Positions 9,320 through 18,936 of a stretch of DNA of 64,000 nucleotides are shown here, piece after piece; position 1 is the stretch's first letter, and every line of letters begins with the position of its first letter. Where the stretch lies: NCBI RefSeq assembly GCF_015477355.1, contig NZ_JADLRJ010000004.1, positions 558,001 to 622,000 of the forward strand, in the 5' to 3' direction. Made by a program: the position numbers and the translations under genes. The DNA comes from Nocardia blacklockiae. Its GTDB lineage: Bacteria > Actinomycetota > Actinomycetes > Mycobacteriales > Mycobacteriaceae. The notes beneath the pieces were generated by a model. That model was not told where the DNA came from. It made no database searches and saw only the letters and a list, made by a program, of their open reading frames with translations.

Positions 9320-9556
9320 TCAGCGAGTGCGCGCACACCGGGCGACGAGGTCGATGACGGCCAGCCCGGCGATCGCCACCAGCAACGCCGCCAACCCCAG
9401 CCACGGACCGGAGTACCGGGTGGCCTCGAAGGCCGGCTGCTTACCGACGGCATCGAAGGCGGCGGTACTGATCCCGCTGCGCCAACTCGGCACCGCCGCA
9501 CCGAGACACACCACCAGCAGGACGAGATCGACGACGATCCACAACCGGCGCATCAC
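9320..9556 (-). CDS. Small two-helix membrane protein
   Basis: A 78-residue protein with hydrophobic segments at about residues 5-24 and 50-70 and a positively charged end (RCARTR). GTG 9556 overlaps the stop of the preceding membrane-protein gene as GTGA, so the two are coupled; ATG 9553 is the alternative start. M. tuberculosis also has small membrane-protein genes downstream of hemB (Rv0513, Rv0514); this gene may correspond to one of them, but I cannot align them here. Function unknown. Confidence 0.7.
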   Translation of the reverse strand: MMRRLWIVVDLVLLVVCLGAAVPSWRSGISTAAFDAVGKQPAFEATRYSGPWLGLAALLVAIAGLAVIDLVARCARTR

Positions 9557-10170
9557 CGGGGCCCCTCCTCGGCATCGGGTTCGGTCTCAGTATCGGAGGC
9601 GGCCCGGGCCTCGGAATCGGTCCGAGCCTCGGGGTCGGTGCGGGCCTCAGCGTCGGAACGGGTCTCGGAGGCCTCGGAGTCGGAACGGGCCTCGGGCAAT
9701 CGCTCGAGCGCGGCGGACAGTTCGGCCCGGAGGCGGCGCGGGTCGCGCGCCCAAGCCTGGACCAGGCTGCCGTCGTCCAGCTTCAGCCCGATGCCTTTGC
9801 GTCGGCGCGGCACGCCGGTCAGCTCGCCGAGCGCGCGGGCCGACTGCCAGTCCTCCTCGTCCCAGGACTCTTCGTCGATCTCGGGCAGCACCTCGGCGAT
9901 CCGGCGCAGGGGCAGCGTCTCGGTGCCCTCGCGCAGCGTGCTGTCGGTGAGTTCCACGCTCACGTGCCGACGCCCGGCGACCACCTGCAGCCACACGAAA
10001 CCGGCCAGCAGCGCCGCGCAGAACACCAGCCCGAACCAGTGCACCTGCGACCGCAGCACGATTTCCAGCAGCAGAATGATCCCGCACAGCAGCGGGCCGT
10101 ACGCGACCGTGCGCCAGCGGGCGCCGGGCTCGGCGAACAGCACCGTGGGCGCGGTCGGGGCCTGGTTCAT
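9553..10170 (-). CDS. Membrane protein with PH-like cytoplasmic domain and acidic repeat tail
   Basis: A 205-residue protein with two transmembrane helices (about residues 22-38 and 46-64) followed by a soluble domain of beta and basic character. A C-terminal tail of about 45 residues is built of SEAR/TDPEARTDSEAR-type repeats. The two helices followed by a beta-rich soluble part resemble DUF3093/bPH-type proteins, but I cannot confirm the family. The tail repeat is encoded at about 9555-9700 and may vary in length between strains. It is coupled to the small membrane protein downstream. Confidence 0.7.
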   Translation of the reverse strand: MNQAPTAPTVLFAEPGARWRTVAYGPLLCGIILLLEIVLRSQVHWFGLVFCAALLAGFVWLQVVAGRRHVSVELTDSTLREGTETLPLRRIAEVLPEIDEESWDEEDWQSARALGELTGVPRRRKGIGLKLDDGSLVQAWARDPRRLRAELSAALERLPEARSDSEASETRSDAEARTDPEARTDSEARAASDTETEPDAEEGPR

Positions 10171-10180
10171 GCGGGGAGGA

Positions 10181-10300
10181 TCAGCCGACCGCTCCCGGGA
10201 GCAGCAAGACGGCGAGGGTCAGCAATCCGAACAGGATCAGCAGACTCAGTACGAGTACGTCTCGCCGAAGGCTCTGCGGCTGCTGGATCACCACTCGCAT
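10181..10300 (-). CDS. 39-residue single-pass membrane protein
   Basis: A short frame with ATG at 10300 and TGA at 10181. The protein begins MRVVIQQPQSLRRD and continues as one hydrophobic helix of about 23 residues rich in Leu, ending LLPGAVG. GGAGG stands five bases before the ATG, an excellent ribosome site, and the next gene starts ten bases after the stop. The basic-then-hydrophobic layout fits a genuine membrane peptide rather than chance. It is too small for most gene callers. Function unknown; it may accompany the next membrane protein. Confidence 0.7.
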   Translation of the reverse strand: MRVVIQQPQSLRRDVLVLSLLILFGLLTLAVLLLPGAVG

Positions 10301-10440
10301 CAATGCCTCCGCTCCACCGGAGCGCATCGCGTGAAGCGATCCCGAGAACAACGCCCGAGCAACGACATCCGGTTCCCAAATCCTCTGTGACTGCCCTCAC
10401 GATACATCCCGGTTCGTCGGTAACAAATTCGGAGGATCTT

Positions 10441-10953
10441 CTATCGGCCGTTCAGCCGGAAGAAGGCCTCGGATTCGCTTCTGCGACACAGCACCAGCGC
10501 GCCGCCGGCCAGCACCGCCTGCAGGATCGCCGCGGCTCCCGCGACCAGCGGGCCCACCCCGCTCACCGCGCCGAGACCGATCATCGTCCCGATGGCACCG
10601 AAGACCAGCACCGCGGCGGCGATGTCGAGCAGCGTGCGCGCCCACAGCTTCCCCGCGCGCAGCTGGTGCACGACCGCCAGCGCCCCGACCGCGAGCGCCA
10701 GGCCGAAGATCACGATGAGCACCTGCATCACCGACACGATCAGTTCGACCTGCGCGAAGGTGGCCTGCGGCTGCTGCGCGCGGACCTCGTCGAACAGGTC
10801 CTCGGCCAGGTCGCGGCGGCCGGTGAACCGGTGCAGCGCGCTCGCGATCAGGCGCAGCACGCCGAGCGCGACCACACCCCACCACAATTGACACGCGGTA
10901 CGGACATCCGTCGGCGCCGGTCCCGGGCGTCCCGGCGGACTCCACTGATTCAC
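10441..10953 (-). CDS. Four-helix membrane protein following hemB
   Basis: A 170-residue protein with four predicted transmembrane helices (about residues 23-38, 68-90, 103-122 and 130-155) and a Pro/Gly-rich N-terminus. GTG 10953 overlaps the hemB stop as GTGA, so it belongs to the hemB transcript. M. tuberculosis has a membrane protein (Rv0513) in the same position after hemB. A role in haem metabolism is only suggested by this neighbourhood. Confidence 0.75.
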   Translation of the reverse strand: MNQWSPPGRPGPAPTDVRTACQLWWGVVALGVLRLIASALHRFTGRRDLAEDLFDEVRAQQPQATFAQVELIVSVMQVLIVIFGLALAVGALAVVHQLRAGKLWARTLLDIAAAVLVFGAIGTMIGLGAVSGVGPLVAGAAAILQAVLAGGALVLCRRSESEAFFRLNGR

Positions 10954-11927
10954 GACAGCCAGTGTGCGGCCTCGGTCGCCCAGTAGGTGAGCACGAAGTC
11001 CGCGCCCGCCCGGCGGATACCCAGCAGCGATTCCAGCGCCGCGGCGCGGCGGTCGATCCAGCCGCGCTCGGCGGCGGCGGTGATCATCGAGTACTCCCCC
11101 GAGATCTGGTACGCGGCCACGGGCACGGTCGAGTGGTCGGCGACCTCGCGCAGGATGTCGAGGTAGGACATGGCGGGCTTCACCATCACGATGTCGGCGC
11201 CCTCGGCCAGGTCCAGTTCCAGTTCGCGCAGCGCCTCGCGGCGGTTGGCCGGATCCTGCTGGTAGGTGCGGCGATCGCCCTGCAGCGAGGAGGCGACGGC
11301 CTCGCGGAACGGGCCGTAGAAGGCCGAGGAGTACTTCGCGGCGTAGGCGAGGATGCCGGTGTCGGTGTGGCCGGCGGCGTCCAGGCCCGCGCGGATCGCG
11401 CCGACCTGGCCGTCCATCATGCCGCTGGTGCCGAGCAGGTCGGCGCCCGATTCCGCCTGCGCCAGCGCCATGTCGACGTAGCGGGTGAGTGTGGCGTCGT
11501 TGTCGACGGCGCCGTCGGCGGCGAGCACGCCGCAGTGGCCGTGGTCGGTGAATTCGTCCAGGCAGGTGTCGGCCATGACCACGGTGGCATCGCCGACCTC
11601 CTCGGCGAGGGCGCGCAGGCCGCGGTTGAGGATGCCGTCCGGGTCGCTGGCCTGGCTGCCCGTCGGGTCCTTGTCCTCGGCGCGCGGGACGCCGAACAGC
11701 ATCAGCCCGCCGACGCCGGCGGCGACCGCCTCGACCGCGGCCTTGCGCAGCGAATCCATCGAATGCTGCTGCACGCCGGGCATGGAACCGATCTCGCGCG
11801 GCTCCGACAGGCCGTCGGCGACGAACATCGGCAGCACCAAATGCCTTGGCTCCAAGGTGGTTTCGGAAACGAGGCGGCGCAGGGCGGGAGTCCGACGCAA
11901 CCGCCGCGGGCGGTCCATTCCGGTCAT
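10950..11927 (-). CDS. hemB: Delta-aminolevulinic acid dehydratase (porphobilinogen synthase)
   Basis: A 325-residue enzyme that condenses two 5-aminolevulinate molecules into porphobilinogen. The two active-site lysines are visible: K198 in [15 protein letters not shown] and K250 in [13 protein letters not shown]. The metal-site region reads [13 protein letters not shown], keeping two cysteines. ATG 11927 is used, with another ATG three codons later. It is separated from hemD by a gene on the opposite strand, so unlike hemACD it must have its own promoter. Its 3' end is coupled to a membrane-protein gene. Confidence 0.96.
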   Translation of the reverse strand: MTGMDRPRRLRRTPALRRLVSETTLEPRHLVLPMFVADGLSEPREIGSMPGVQQHSMDSLRKAAVEAVAAGVGGLMLFGVPRAEDKDPTGSQASDPDGILNRGLRALAEEVGDATVVMADTCLDEFTDHGHCGVLAADGAVDNDATLTRYVDMALAQAESGADLLGTSGMMDGQVGAIRAGLDAAGHTDTGILAYAAKYSSAFYGPFREAVASSLQGDRRTYQQDPANRREALRELELDLAEGADIVMVKPAMSYLDILREVADHSTVPVAAYQISGEYSMITAAAERGWIDRRAAALESLLGIRRAGADFVLTYWATEAAHWLS

Positions 11928-12131
11928 GGACCGCACGATACGCCCCGCTCCGAGGCCTGGCGCGGGCACCTCCGCCACCGCCGCCCCGCGCCCGGCCGAG
12001 CGCGGGCGACGGCACGCGCCGGGTCCGTGAAAGACCTTGCGGCCAGCGGTTTTTGTCGGTGGGTCGAGGTAGAATCGAAGATGTGTTCGAAGAGGGGTCC
12101 GGCTGGATCCCGATGGCGAGGGGAGGATCTC

Positions 12132-12404
12132 GTGCCCGCTTCCGCACCGACGATCATCGATCGGCCGTACGTCCCGCTGGTGAAACGCCCGCTGCCGCCC
12201 GGGCGGCCGCGCACCTGGTACGTCACCCACAACCGCCGGCTGAAGGCGATGCGCCTGGCCATCGCCCTGCTCGACTCCGGCGTCTACCGCGCCAGCCTGG
12301 CCGACAACGAAACCATCCGCCGCACAGCCGATCTCGTCGGCGTCCGCCCACCATCCGACAAAACCTGCCGCCTAGTCCGCGACGTAATGCGCGCCCGCCG
12401 CTGA
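12132..12404 (+). CDS. Small conserved protein of unknown function between hemB and hemD
   Basis: A 90-residue basic protein. GTG 12132 follows an excellent ribosome site (GGGGAGG with a five-base spacer). The N-terminal part, [23 protein letters not shown], is Pro/Arg-rich; the rest looks helical ([34 protein letters not shown]). It resembles a small DNA- or RNA-associated protein but has no motif I can name. It lies opposite to the hem genes, divergent from hemB and convergent with hemD, splitting what is a single hemACDB order in mycobacteria. Confidence 0.75.
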   Translation: MPASAPTIIDRPYVPLVKRPLPPGRPRTWYVTHNRRLKAMRLAIALLDSGVYRASLADNETIRRTADLVGVRPPSDKTCRLVRDVMRARR

Positions 12405-12417
12405 GCGGACTCAGCGG
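12398..12417. terminator. Small dyad holding both convergent stop codons
   Basis: CCGCTGA (12398-12404) and TCAGCGG (12411-12417) form a perfect 7-bp stem with a six-base loop. The TGA of the small plus-strand gene is in one arm and the TGA of hemD in the other. There is no U tract. It may act as a weak bidirectional terminator or transcription barrier, or be a consequence of compact packing. Confidence 0.4.
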
Positions 12418-13973
12418 CTGCGGCGGCTCTTCTTGCGCGGCGGGGGCAGCAGGCCCTCGGCGCGCAGGTGGGCGGCGTGCTCGGCGAGGGCGTCGACCAG
12501 GGGGCCGACCTGTGCGACCTCGGGCTGCACGTCCACGCGCAGGCCGAACTCGATGGCCGTCTCGGCGGTCTTCGGGCCGATGCAGGCGACGATGGTGCGC
12601 GCGTGCGGCTTTCCGGCGATGCCGACCAGGTTCCGCACCGTCGAGGACGAGGTGAACAGGACCGCGTCGAAGCCGCCGGTCTTGATCATCTCGCGGGTCT
12701 CGGCCGGCGGCGGCGAGGCGCGCACCGTGCGGTACGCGGTCACGTCGTCGATTTCCCAGCCGCGGTCGCGCAGACCCTCGGCGAGGGTTTCGGTGGCGAT
12801 GTCCGCGCGCGGCAGCAGCACCCGGTTCACCGGGTCGAACACGTCGTCGTAGGGCGGGAAGTCGGCCAGCAGACCCTCGGAGGACTGCTCACCGCTGGGC
12901 ACCAACTCCGGGTTGATGCCGAAGGAGCGCACCTTCTCCGCGGTCGCCTCGCCGACGCAGGCGATCTTCACGCCCGAGAAAGCCCGTGCGTCCAAACCGA
13001 ATTCGCCGAACTTCTCCCACACCGCGCGCACCGCGTTGGTGGAGGTGAACACCACCCACTGGTAGCGCCCGTCCACCAGGCCCTTGACCGCGCGCTCCAT
13101 CTGGGCGGGGCTGCGCGGCGGCTCGACGGCGATGGTCGGCACCTCCATCGGGATGGCGCCGTGCATGACGAGCTTCTCGCTCATCTCGCCGGCCTGCTCC
13201 TTGGTGCGCGGCACCAGCACGGTCCAGCCGTACAGCGCCCGCGACTCCCACCACGACATCTTGGCGCGCTTCTCGACCTCCTTGCCGACCGTGACCACCA
13301 GCGGCCCGACCAGCTCGGAGGCGGCGGAGTTCAGCGTGGCCAGCGTCGCCTCGATGGTGCGCTGCTGGCGCGTGGTGCCGCGCACGGTCACCGCGACCGG
13401 GGTCTGCGGGGCCATGCCGTGCTCGACCAGCGCGCTCGCGGTCTCCGCGAGATGCCCGGAGGTGGCGTGCAGCACCAGCGGCCCGGGCGCGCCGGCGACG
13501 GCCGCCCAGTCCACCTCGCCGCGCACGTCCACCTCGGTGTGCGTGGAGCCCAGCGCGATGCCGGCGTACGCCGGGACGGTGGTGCCCGACGGCAGGCCCG
13601 GCAGCACCTCGAAGGTCATGTGCGAGCGGGTGACCGCGTTGACCTCGGCGATCACCGAATCGGTGGTCAGCGGATCACCGGAGACCAGTCGCACCACGTC
13701 GTGGCCGTTGCGCGCCTCCGCGATCAGCGTCTTGGCCACCTCGGCCGGCTCGCCGAGCGCCGGGCGCACGTCGACCGGCCGCTCCCCGTCCGGGCCCGGC
13801 TCGACCACGGTCCCGACCAGGGCGGCGACGCCCTTGTCGACATCGGGATCGGTGAAGGCCAGCGTCGCCCGCCCGAGCACCTCGCGGGCGCGCGCGGTGA
13901 GCAGCGCCGGGTCACCGGGGCCCGATCCCACGAACAGGATCCGACCGGGGTGCTTCTTAGTGGCTCGGCTCAT
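12411..13973 (-). CDS. hemD: Fused uroporphyrinogen-III C-methyltransferase-like / uroporphyrinogen-III synthase
   Basis: A 520-residue two-domain protein. Residues 1 to about 240 are a tetrapyrrole methylase (SUMT) domain with [22 protein letters not shown] and AYAGIALG. Residues from about 250 are HemD, which closes the ring of hydroxymethylbilane to uroporphyrinogen III, with [11 protein letters not shown] and [11 protein letters not shown] characteristic. The SUMT domain departs from the usual pattern at several catalytic stretches (RLVSGDP for [22 protein letters not shown]), so its methylase activity is doubtful. The basic C-terminal tail reads [14 protein letters not shown] overlaps the hemC stop (ATGA). 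Confidence 0.94.
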   Translation of the reverse strand: MSRATKKHPGRILFVGSGPGDPALLTARAREVLGRATLAFTDPDVDKGVAALVGTVVEPGPDGERPVDVRPALGEPAEVAKTLIAEARNGHDVVRLVSGDPLTTDSVIAEVNAVTRSHMTFEVLPGLPSGTTVPAYAGIALGSTHTEVDVRGEVDWAAVAGAPGPLVLHATSGHLAETASALVEHGMAPQTPVAVTVRGTTRQQRTIEATLATLNSAASELVGPLVVTVGKEVEKRAKMSWWESRALYGWTVLVPRTKEQAGEMSEKLVMHGAIPMEVPTIAVEPPRSPAQMERAVKGLVDGRYQWVVFTSTNAVRAVWEKFGEFGLDARAFSGVKIACVGEATAEKVRSFGINPELVPSGEQSSEGLLADFPPYDDVFDPVNRVLLPRADIATETLAEGLRDRGWEIDDVTAYRTVRASPPPAETREMIKTGGFDAVLFTSSSTVRNLVGIAGKPHARTIVACIGPKTAETAIEFGLRVDVQPEVAQVGPLVDALAEHAAHLRAEGLLPPPRKKSRRSR

Positions 13974-15067
13974 TGGTTGTTCTCCATTGGGCTGGGATTA
14001 CTGAGGTCTGAACGGGCGCTGTCGTCAGCGCGGTGCCCGGCGTCGGCCCTCGCGGGCTCGTCACCGCCGAGCAGGTCGCGTGCCCCCAGCTCCAGGAGCT
14101 CACGCGCCAGCGCGCGGCCCAGCTGCTCCGCCGCTGCGAGCGAGCCGACCGCGGAGGCCCGGATGACATCCGAGCCATCGATGGCCGCCGCGCACCCGCG
14201 CAGCGACAGTTCCTCGACCACCCGGCCGTCGTCGTCGAGCGACTCGACCACTTCGGCCAGCGCGCCCACCGGCGCGGTGCAACCGGCCTCGAGTTCGGCC
14301 AGCAGCGACCGCTCGGCCAGCACCGCGGCGCGGCTGGCGGGATCGTCCAGGGCGGACAGGATGGTCACGAGATCGGCGTCCTCGACGCGACATTCGACCG
14401 CGAGCGCACCTTGCGCCGGGGCGGGCAGCATCTGCACCGGCTCCAGCGCCTCGGTCACCTCGTCGAGGCGACCGACCCGTGCGAGACCGGCGCGAGCGAG
14501 AATCACGGCGTCGAGTTCGCCGTCGGCGACCTTGCGCATCCGGGTGTCGATGTTGCCGCGCAGGGGCAGCACCTCGAGGCCGAGGCCCAGCGCGCGCAGC
14601 TGCGCGACCCGGCGCGGCGCGGAGGTGCCGACCTTCGCGCCGGGCGGCAGTTCGCCGAGCACCATGCCGTCGCGGCCGACCACCGCGTCGCGCGGGTCCT
14701 CGCGCGGCGGGATCGCGGCGATGACGAATCGCGGGTCGGGGGCCGTGGGCAGGTCCTTGTACGAGTGCACCGCGATGTCGACACTGCCCGCGGCCAATTC
14801 GTCGCGCAGCGCGGTGGTGAACACGCCGACCCCGATCTTCTCGACCGGGTCGGAGGATTTGTCGCCGGCCGTCTTCACGACGACGAGTTCGGCGTGCTGC
14901 CCGGCGGCGATCAGCGCGTCGCGGACGGTCCCGGCCTGGGTGAGCGCCAGATGCGAGCCGCGGGTCCCGATCCGCCAGGGCGCCTGTGCGGTGCCGCGTG
15001 CGGTCATGTCGTGCTCCTGCACCAGTGCGTCGGTCACGAAATCCCCGGTCATCGTCGTCTCGGTCAT
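13970..15067 (-). CDS. hemC: Porphobilinogen deaminase (hydroxymethylbilane synthase)
   Basis: A 365-residue enzyme polymerising four porphobilinogens into hydroxymethylbilane. [28 protein letters not shown] and LRGNIDTR are family signatures, and [12 protein letters not shown] carries the cysteine that binds the dipyrromethane cofactor. The protein is longer than the usual 310 residues, with about 25 extra residues at the N-terminus and a polar tail at the C-terminus. ATG 15067 overlaps the hemA stop (ATGA), and the stop overlaps the hemD start. Confidence 0.96.
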   Translation of the reverse strand: MTETTMTGDFVTDALVQEHDMTARGTAQAPWRIGTRGSHLALTQAGTVRDALIAAGQHAELVVVKTAGDKSSDPVEKIGVGVFTTALRDELAAGSVDIAVHSYKDLPTAPDPRFVIAAIPPREDPRDAVVGRDGMVLGELPPGAKVGTSAPRRVAQLRALGLGLEVLPLRGNIDTRMRKVADGELDAVILARAGLARVGRLDEVTEALEPVQMLPAPAQGALAVECRVEDADLVTILSALDDPASRAAVLAERSLLAELEAGCTAPVGALAEVVESLDDDGRVVEELSLRGCAAAIDGSDVIRASAVGSLAAAEQLGRALARELLELGARDLLGGDEPARADAGHRADDSARSDLSNPSPMENNQ

Positions 15068-16446
15068 GCGGTGTGTCCCTGCCCGTCCCCGCGACCGGGG
15101 GCGAAGTCGTCGGCCAGCTCGTGCAGCGCCGCGATCTCCATCGGCGCCGCGACGGCCTGGGCCGCGCCGGGCTTGAGTTCGAACAGCTCGCGCAGCGCCT
15201 CGGCGTAGGTGTCGCCGCCCGGCGTGGAGGCCAGCTGTTTGACCCGCACGGTCGGCGCGTGCAGCAGCTTGTCGACCACCCGGCGCACCGTGCGCGCGAC
15301 CTCCTCGCGCTCGGGGTCGGCCAGGTCGGGCAGCTTCGACTCCAGCCGCAGCAGTTCGGCTTCCACCACGTCGGCGGCCCGCTGTCGCAGCGCGGCCACG
15401 GTCGGCGTCACCTCGGCCATCCGCTGGCCGGCCAGGTATTTGGTGAGTTCCTCGGCGACGATCGCGCGGGCCGCGGTGGTGTCGTCGGCGGCCGCGCCCG
15501 CGGCCGGGTCGCGCTGCAGCGTCTCCATGTCGATCACGGTCACGTCGGGCAGGCCCGCGACCGCGGGATCCACGTCGCGCGGCAGGCCCAGGTCGCAGAT
15601 CACCAGCTGGTGGTCGACCCGGGTGGAGTTCAGGGCGCGGTGCGCGTCGGCCAGCGTCACCACCGACCCGACCGCGCCGGTGCTGGTGAGCACGATGTCG
15701 GCGGCGGCCAGCGCGGGAACCAGCTCGGACAGCTCCGCGGCCGACGCCGAGGCCTGGTGCATGGTGGCGGCGGTCTGCGCCAGCCGCTGCGCCCGCTCCA
15801 GCGTCCGGTTGACGACCGTGATGTGCCCGACCCCGGCCCGCGCGAGATGCGCCACCGCGAGACCGCCCATCGCGCCCGCGCCGATCACCACGGCCCGGCG
15901 GCCTTCGAGCCCGCCGAGCACGGTCCGCGCCCGGTCGAGCGCCACCGACACCACCGAGGCACCGGCCCGGTCGATGCCGGTCTCGGAGTGCACCCGCTTG
16001 CCGACCCGCAGCGCGTGCTGGGCCAGTTCGTGCAGGGTGCGCCCGGCGGCCTGCTGCGCGTCGGCGGCGGCGTAGGCGGCCCGGATCTGGCTGAGCACCT
16101 GCTGCTCGCCGATCACCATCGAGTCCAGCCCGCTGGCCACCGCGAACAGGTGCTCGGCCGCGGCCTCGCTGTAGCGGACGTAGGCGTGTCTGGTCAGTTC
16201 GGGCAGCGGCAGTCCGGAGTGTTTCGCGAGTAGTTCGCCGACCTCGGCCAAGCCGCCGTGGAAGGCGTCGACCACGGCGTAGATCTCGACGCGGTTGCAG
16301 GTGGAGACGATCATCGCCTCGGACACGTGCTGGGAGGCGAGCATGCGATCGGTCAGCTTGGGCCGGTCGTCCTCGGTGACAGCGACTTTCTCCAGCACTG
16401 CCACCGGCGCGCTGCGATGCGAAATACCGACCAGAAGCACGCTCAT
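15064..16446 (-). CDS. hemA: Glutamyl-tRNA reductase
   Basis: A 460-residue NADPH enzyme making glutamate-1-semialdehyde from glutamyl-tRNA, the committed step of C5 haem synthesis. The catalytic cysteine is C50 in [31 protein letters not shown] is the nucleotide-binding loop; LPRDVDPAV follows. The C-terminal helical dimerisation domain is present. ATG 16446 overlaps the rex stop (ATGA), so hemA is translated with rex. Control by the Rex operator upstream would tie haem production to the cell's NADH/NAD ratio. Confidence 0.96.
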   Translation of the reverse strand: MSVLLVGISHRSAPVAVLEKVAVTEDDRPKLTDRMLASQHVSEAMIVSTCNRVEIYAVVDAFHGGLAEVGELLAKHSGLPLPELTRHAYVRYSEAAAEHLFAVASGLDSMVIGEQQVLSQIRAAYAAADAQQAAGRTLHELAQHALRVGKRVHSETGIDRAGASVVSVALDRARTVLGGLEGRRAVVIGAGAMGGLAVAHLARAGVGHITVVNRTLERAQRLAQTAATMHQASASAAELSELVPALAAADIVLTSTGAVGSVVTLADAHRALNSTRVDHQLVICDLGLPRDVDPAVAGLPDVTVIDMETLQRDPAAGAAADDTTAARAIVAEELTKYLAGQRMAEVTPTVAALRQRAADVVEAELLRLESKLPDLADPEREEVARTVRRVVDKLLHAPTVRVKQLASTPGGDTYAEALRELFELKPGAAQAVAAPMEIAALHELADDFAPGRGDGQGHTA

Positions 16447-17270
16447 GGTGCCACCACCGATCCCTTGCTGTTTGGCTCCGTTGCCGAATGCTTGATGCCC
16501 ACGTGCGACCGGTCCGCCACCCGGCGGCCGATCGGTGTGGACACCGCGGTCACGGTTTCGCCCGCGGCCACGCTGTGCGCCTCGCCCTGTGTCTCCGCCT
16601 CCGCGCTGCGCGCCCGCTCGAACGACAGCATCTGCATCTCGACCGCGAGATCGACCCGGCGGACCTCGACCGACGACGGAGCGTCCAGCGCCGTCGGCGA
16701 GAAGCTGAGAATGCTCTGCACGCCCGCGGCGACCAGCTCGTCGCACACGTCCTGCGCGGCCGCGTCGGGCACGGTGACGACCGCGATCGTCGGTTCCAGC
16801 TCGGCGACCCCGGCGTGCAGATCCGCGACGTCGCGCACGACCAGCCCGCTGACCGTCTCGCCGATGACCGCCGGATCGGAGTCGAAGATGCCGACCATAC
16901 TGAACCCGCGCCGCCGGAAACCGCCGTAGCCGACCAGCGCGCGTCCCAGATTTCCGGCGCCGACCAGGATCACCCGGTGTCCCTCGGACAGCCCGAGCAC
17001 GTCCTCGATCCGGCCGCGCAGCTTGGCCACGTCGTAGCCGACGCCGCGCACGCCGTTGGGGCCGAGGAAGGACAGATCCTTGCGTAACTTCGCGGAACCG
17101 ACACCCGCCGCGACAGCCAGTTCTTCACTCGATACGATGAGCACACCCTCGTCGGCGAGCAGGGCGAGCACCCGGAGATAGGTGGCCAGCCGCGCTACGG
17201 TCGCCTGCGGGATGTCCTTCTGCAGAGCCCTGCCGGAGACGCCGCCGGGCGTCTCATGCTGCTCTGTCAC
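16443..17270 (-). CDS. rex: Redox-sensing transcriptional repressor Rex
   Basis: A 275-residue protein. The N-terminal winged helix carries the pattern [14 protein letters not shown] and [12 protein letters not shown]; the Rossmann domain carries [16 protein letters not shown] and GIFDSDP. Rex binds DNA when NAD is high and lets go when NADH rises. About 50 C-terminal residues beyond the conserved core are polar and variable. GTG 17270 is the start; upstream in-frame sequence is not protein-like. Rex leads an overlapping operon with hemA, hemC and hemD, the arrangement known from Streptomyces coelicolor. It is absent from M. tuberculosis as far as I recall. Confidence 0.94.
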   Translation of the reverse strand: MTEQHETPGGVSGRALQKDIPQATVARLATYLRVLALLADEGVLIVSSEELAVAAGVGSAKLRKDLSFLGPNGVRGVGYDVAKLRGRIEDVLGLSEGHRVILVGAGNLGRALVGYGGFRRRGFSMVGIFDSDPAVIGETVSGLVVRDVADLHAGVAELEPTIAVVTVPDAAAQDVCDELVAAGVQSILSFSPTALDAPSSVEVRRVDLAVEMQMLSFERARSAEAETQGEAHSVAAGETVTAVSTPIGRRVADRSHVGIKHSATEPNSKGSVVAP

Positions 17271-17416
17271 GTCGTTCGGCTCCTCGTCCGGCCGGGGATA
17301 GGTGTCCGGTTCGCTGTGCACCGCCGACGCCGGACGGGCGCCGGTATCGGTACATCGGGGTATCGGGTGCTGCCGCTGCCTGCCGCAGTCGGTTCGCGTG
17401 TCACCACCGTAACTGC

Positions 17417-17434
17417 TTGTGAAGCCCTGCACAA
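17417..17434. promoter_or_regulatory. Rex operator (ROP) upstream of rex-hemACD
   Basis: TTGTGAAGCCCTGCACAA fits the actinobacterial Rex consensus TTGTGAA-N4-TTCACAA with one mismatch. It lies about 147 bases before the rex GTG and downstream of the glutaredoxin gene, exactly where an operon promoter is expected. In S. coelicolor the rex-hemACD operon is autoregulated through such a site. The inferred effect is repression of haem genes when the NADH/NAD ratio is low. Confidence 0.85.
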
Positions 17435-17541
17435 AGTCGGTGAATTCAGTCACTCGCGGGTACGCCCGGCCTGCGGCGCTCCCCGTCACATTCAACCCGC
17501 GGTCGGCGGTGAGTTTCCACACAACGCGCCGGAAACCGTGC

Positions 17542-17802
17542 TCAGCGGCTCAGGTCCGCCCGCAGGCGCGGCTCGTCGACGTCGAAATAGCTGTGTTCGC
17601 GCCCGTCGAGCAGCACCACGGGCAGGCGGTCGCCGTATTCGGCGCGCAGCGCGGGGTCGGTCGCGGCGGCCTCGTCGACGTCGACGGTGCCCGGCGTGAG
17701 ACCGAAATCGGCGCAGATCGCCCGCAGCCGGTCGAGCGCGACGGCGCACATGCCGCAGCCCGCCCGCGTCAACAGGATCACCGAATGCGTGGACTCGCTC
17801 AT
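17542..17802 (-). CDS. Glutaredoxin family protein
   Basis: An 86-residue thioredoxin-fold protein. The redox motif is CGMC in [18 protein letters not shown]; the cis-proline is in [12 protein letters not shown]. It belongs to the DUF836/glutaredoxin-like family found beside hemA in mycobacteria (Rv0508 position). It probably exchanges electrons with mycothiol or another small thiol rather than glutathione, which is inference. ATG 17802 gives the normal family length. It is followed by a 271-base gap before rex that holds the Rex operator. Confidence 0.87.
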   Translation of the reverse strand: MSESTHSVILLTRAGCGMCAVALDRLRAICADFGLTPGTVDVDEAAATDPALRAEYGDRLPVVLLDGREHSYFDVDEPRLRADLSR

Positions 17803-17916
17803 GCCTTCATTCAATACGCACCGGCGCACTCCGCGTTCCCGGCCCAGCTGTCCAACCGACAAGGTCACACCCCTCGGTTAGGGTTGAAGTTGTCGCGCGG
17901 ACGGGCGGAGGTACTG

Positions 17917-18930
17917 GTGCCGGATCGATCGAAAGATGTGAGGGCGGGCTTCATCGCGGGCAGGTTCGGCGAATTCCCGGCACGCTGGAGCCAGGGTCTG
18001 TCCGATCAGCTCACCCGCATCGCCCGCAGCCCGTTCGGGCCCAGCGAGGAGGAGGTGCGCGCCAACCTCGCCGGTGAGGCCAGCGCCGACGCCGCCCTCG
18101 CGCTGCACGACGCGGAGCTGGAAGCCGGTGTCGCCGGGCCGGAGTCGGAGGTGCCGCGGGATCTCACGGCGGCCGCGTTCTTCGACGTCGACAACACCAT
18201 GGTCCAGGGCGCGTCCATCGTGCACTTCGCCCGCGGCCTGGCGGCGCGCAAGTACTTCAAGAGCTCCGACCTGGTCGATATCGCCTGGAAGCAGGTGAAG
18301 TTCCGGGTCACCGGCAAGGAGAACCAGGGCGACATGGTGAGCGGCAAGGAGAAGGCGCTGTCGTTCATCGCCGGCCGCTCCACCGCCGAGCTGGCCGCGC
18401 TGGGCGAGGAGATCTACGACGAGATCATCGCCGACAAGATCTGGCCCGGCACTCGCGCGCTGGCGCAGATGCATCTGGACGCCGGCCAGCAGGTCTGGCT
18501 GGTGACGGCCACTCCGGTGGAGCTGGCCCAGGTCATCGCCAAGCGTCTAGGACTGACGGGCGCGCTGGGCACGGTCGCCGAGAGCGTGGACGGGGTCTTC
18601 ACCGGCCGCCTGGTCGGCGACATCCTGCACGGTCTGGGCAAGGCGCACGCGGTCCGCGCGCTCGCGGTCCGCGAGGGCCTGAACCTCAAGCGCTGCACGG
18701 CCTATTCCGACAGCCACAACGACGTCCCGATGCTCTCGCTGGTCGGCACGTCGGTGGCCATCAACCCGGATTCGGACCTACGCGAGGTGGCCAAGAACCG
18801 CGGCTGGGAGATCCGCGATTTCCGCACCGGCCGCAAGGCCGCCAAGATCGGCGTCCCCACGGCTCTGGCCCTGGGCGCGGCGGGCGGTGCGGCCGCCGCG
18901 GTGCTCACCCGCAAGCGCGACGCCCACTGA
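17917..18930 (+). CDS. serB1: HAD-IB family phosphatase, SerB1-like
   Basis: A 337-residue protein. The HAD nucleophile motif is [13 protein letters not shown] near residue 92, motif II is WLVTATPVE, and motif IV is [13 protein letters not shown]. This is the SerB/HAD-IB pattern of phosphoserine phosphatase-like enzymes. The first 80 residues are an extra N-terminal part, and the last 20 are an Ala/Gly hydrophobic helix with a basic end (VLTRKRDAH) that may anchor it to the membrane. GTG 17917 is supported by GGAGG five bases upstream. The position matches Rv0505c; true serine synthesis is not proven. Confidence 0.87.
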   Translation: MPDRSKDVRAGFIAGRFGEFPARWSQGLSDQLTRIARSPFGPSEEEVRANLAGEASADAALALHDAELEAGVAGPESEVPRDLTAAAFFDVDNTMVQGASIVHFARGLAARKYFKSSDLVDIAWKQVKFRVTGKENQGDMVSGKEKALSFIAGRSTAELAALGEEIYDEIIADKIWPGTRALAQMHLDAGQQVWLVTATPVELAQVIAKRLGLTGALGTVAESVDGVFTGRLVGDILHGLGKAHAVRALAVREGLNLKRCTAYSDSHNDVPMLSLVGTSVAINPDSDLREVAKNRGWEIRDFRTGRKAAKIGVPTALALGAAGGAAAAVLTRKRDAH

Positions 18931-18936
18931 CGCGAC

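Noticed and set aside
10962-12404. Long plus-strand frame of 480 codons across hemB
   Set aside because: It is the mirror of hemB, whose catalytic lysines are clear; only the last 90 codons, with their own ribosome site, are kept as a gene.
12468-15176. Plus-strand frame of 902 codons opposite hemD and hemC
   Set aside because: Low-complexity Arg/His/Gly-rich translation typical of the antisense of GC-rich genes; hemC and hemD are certain.
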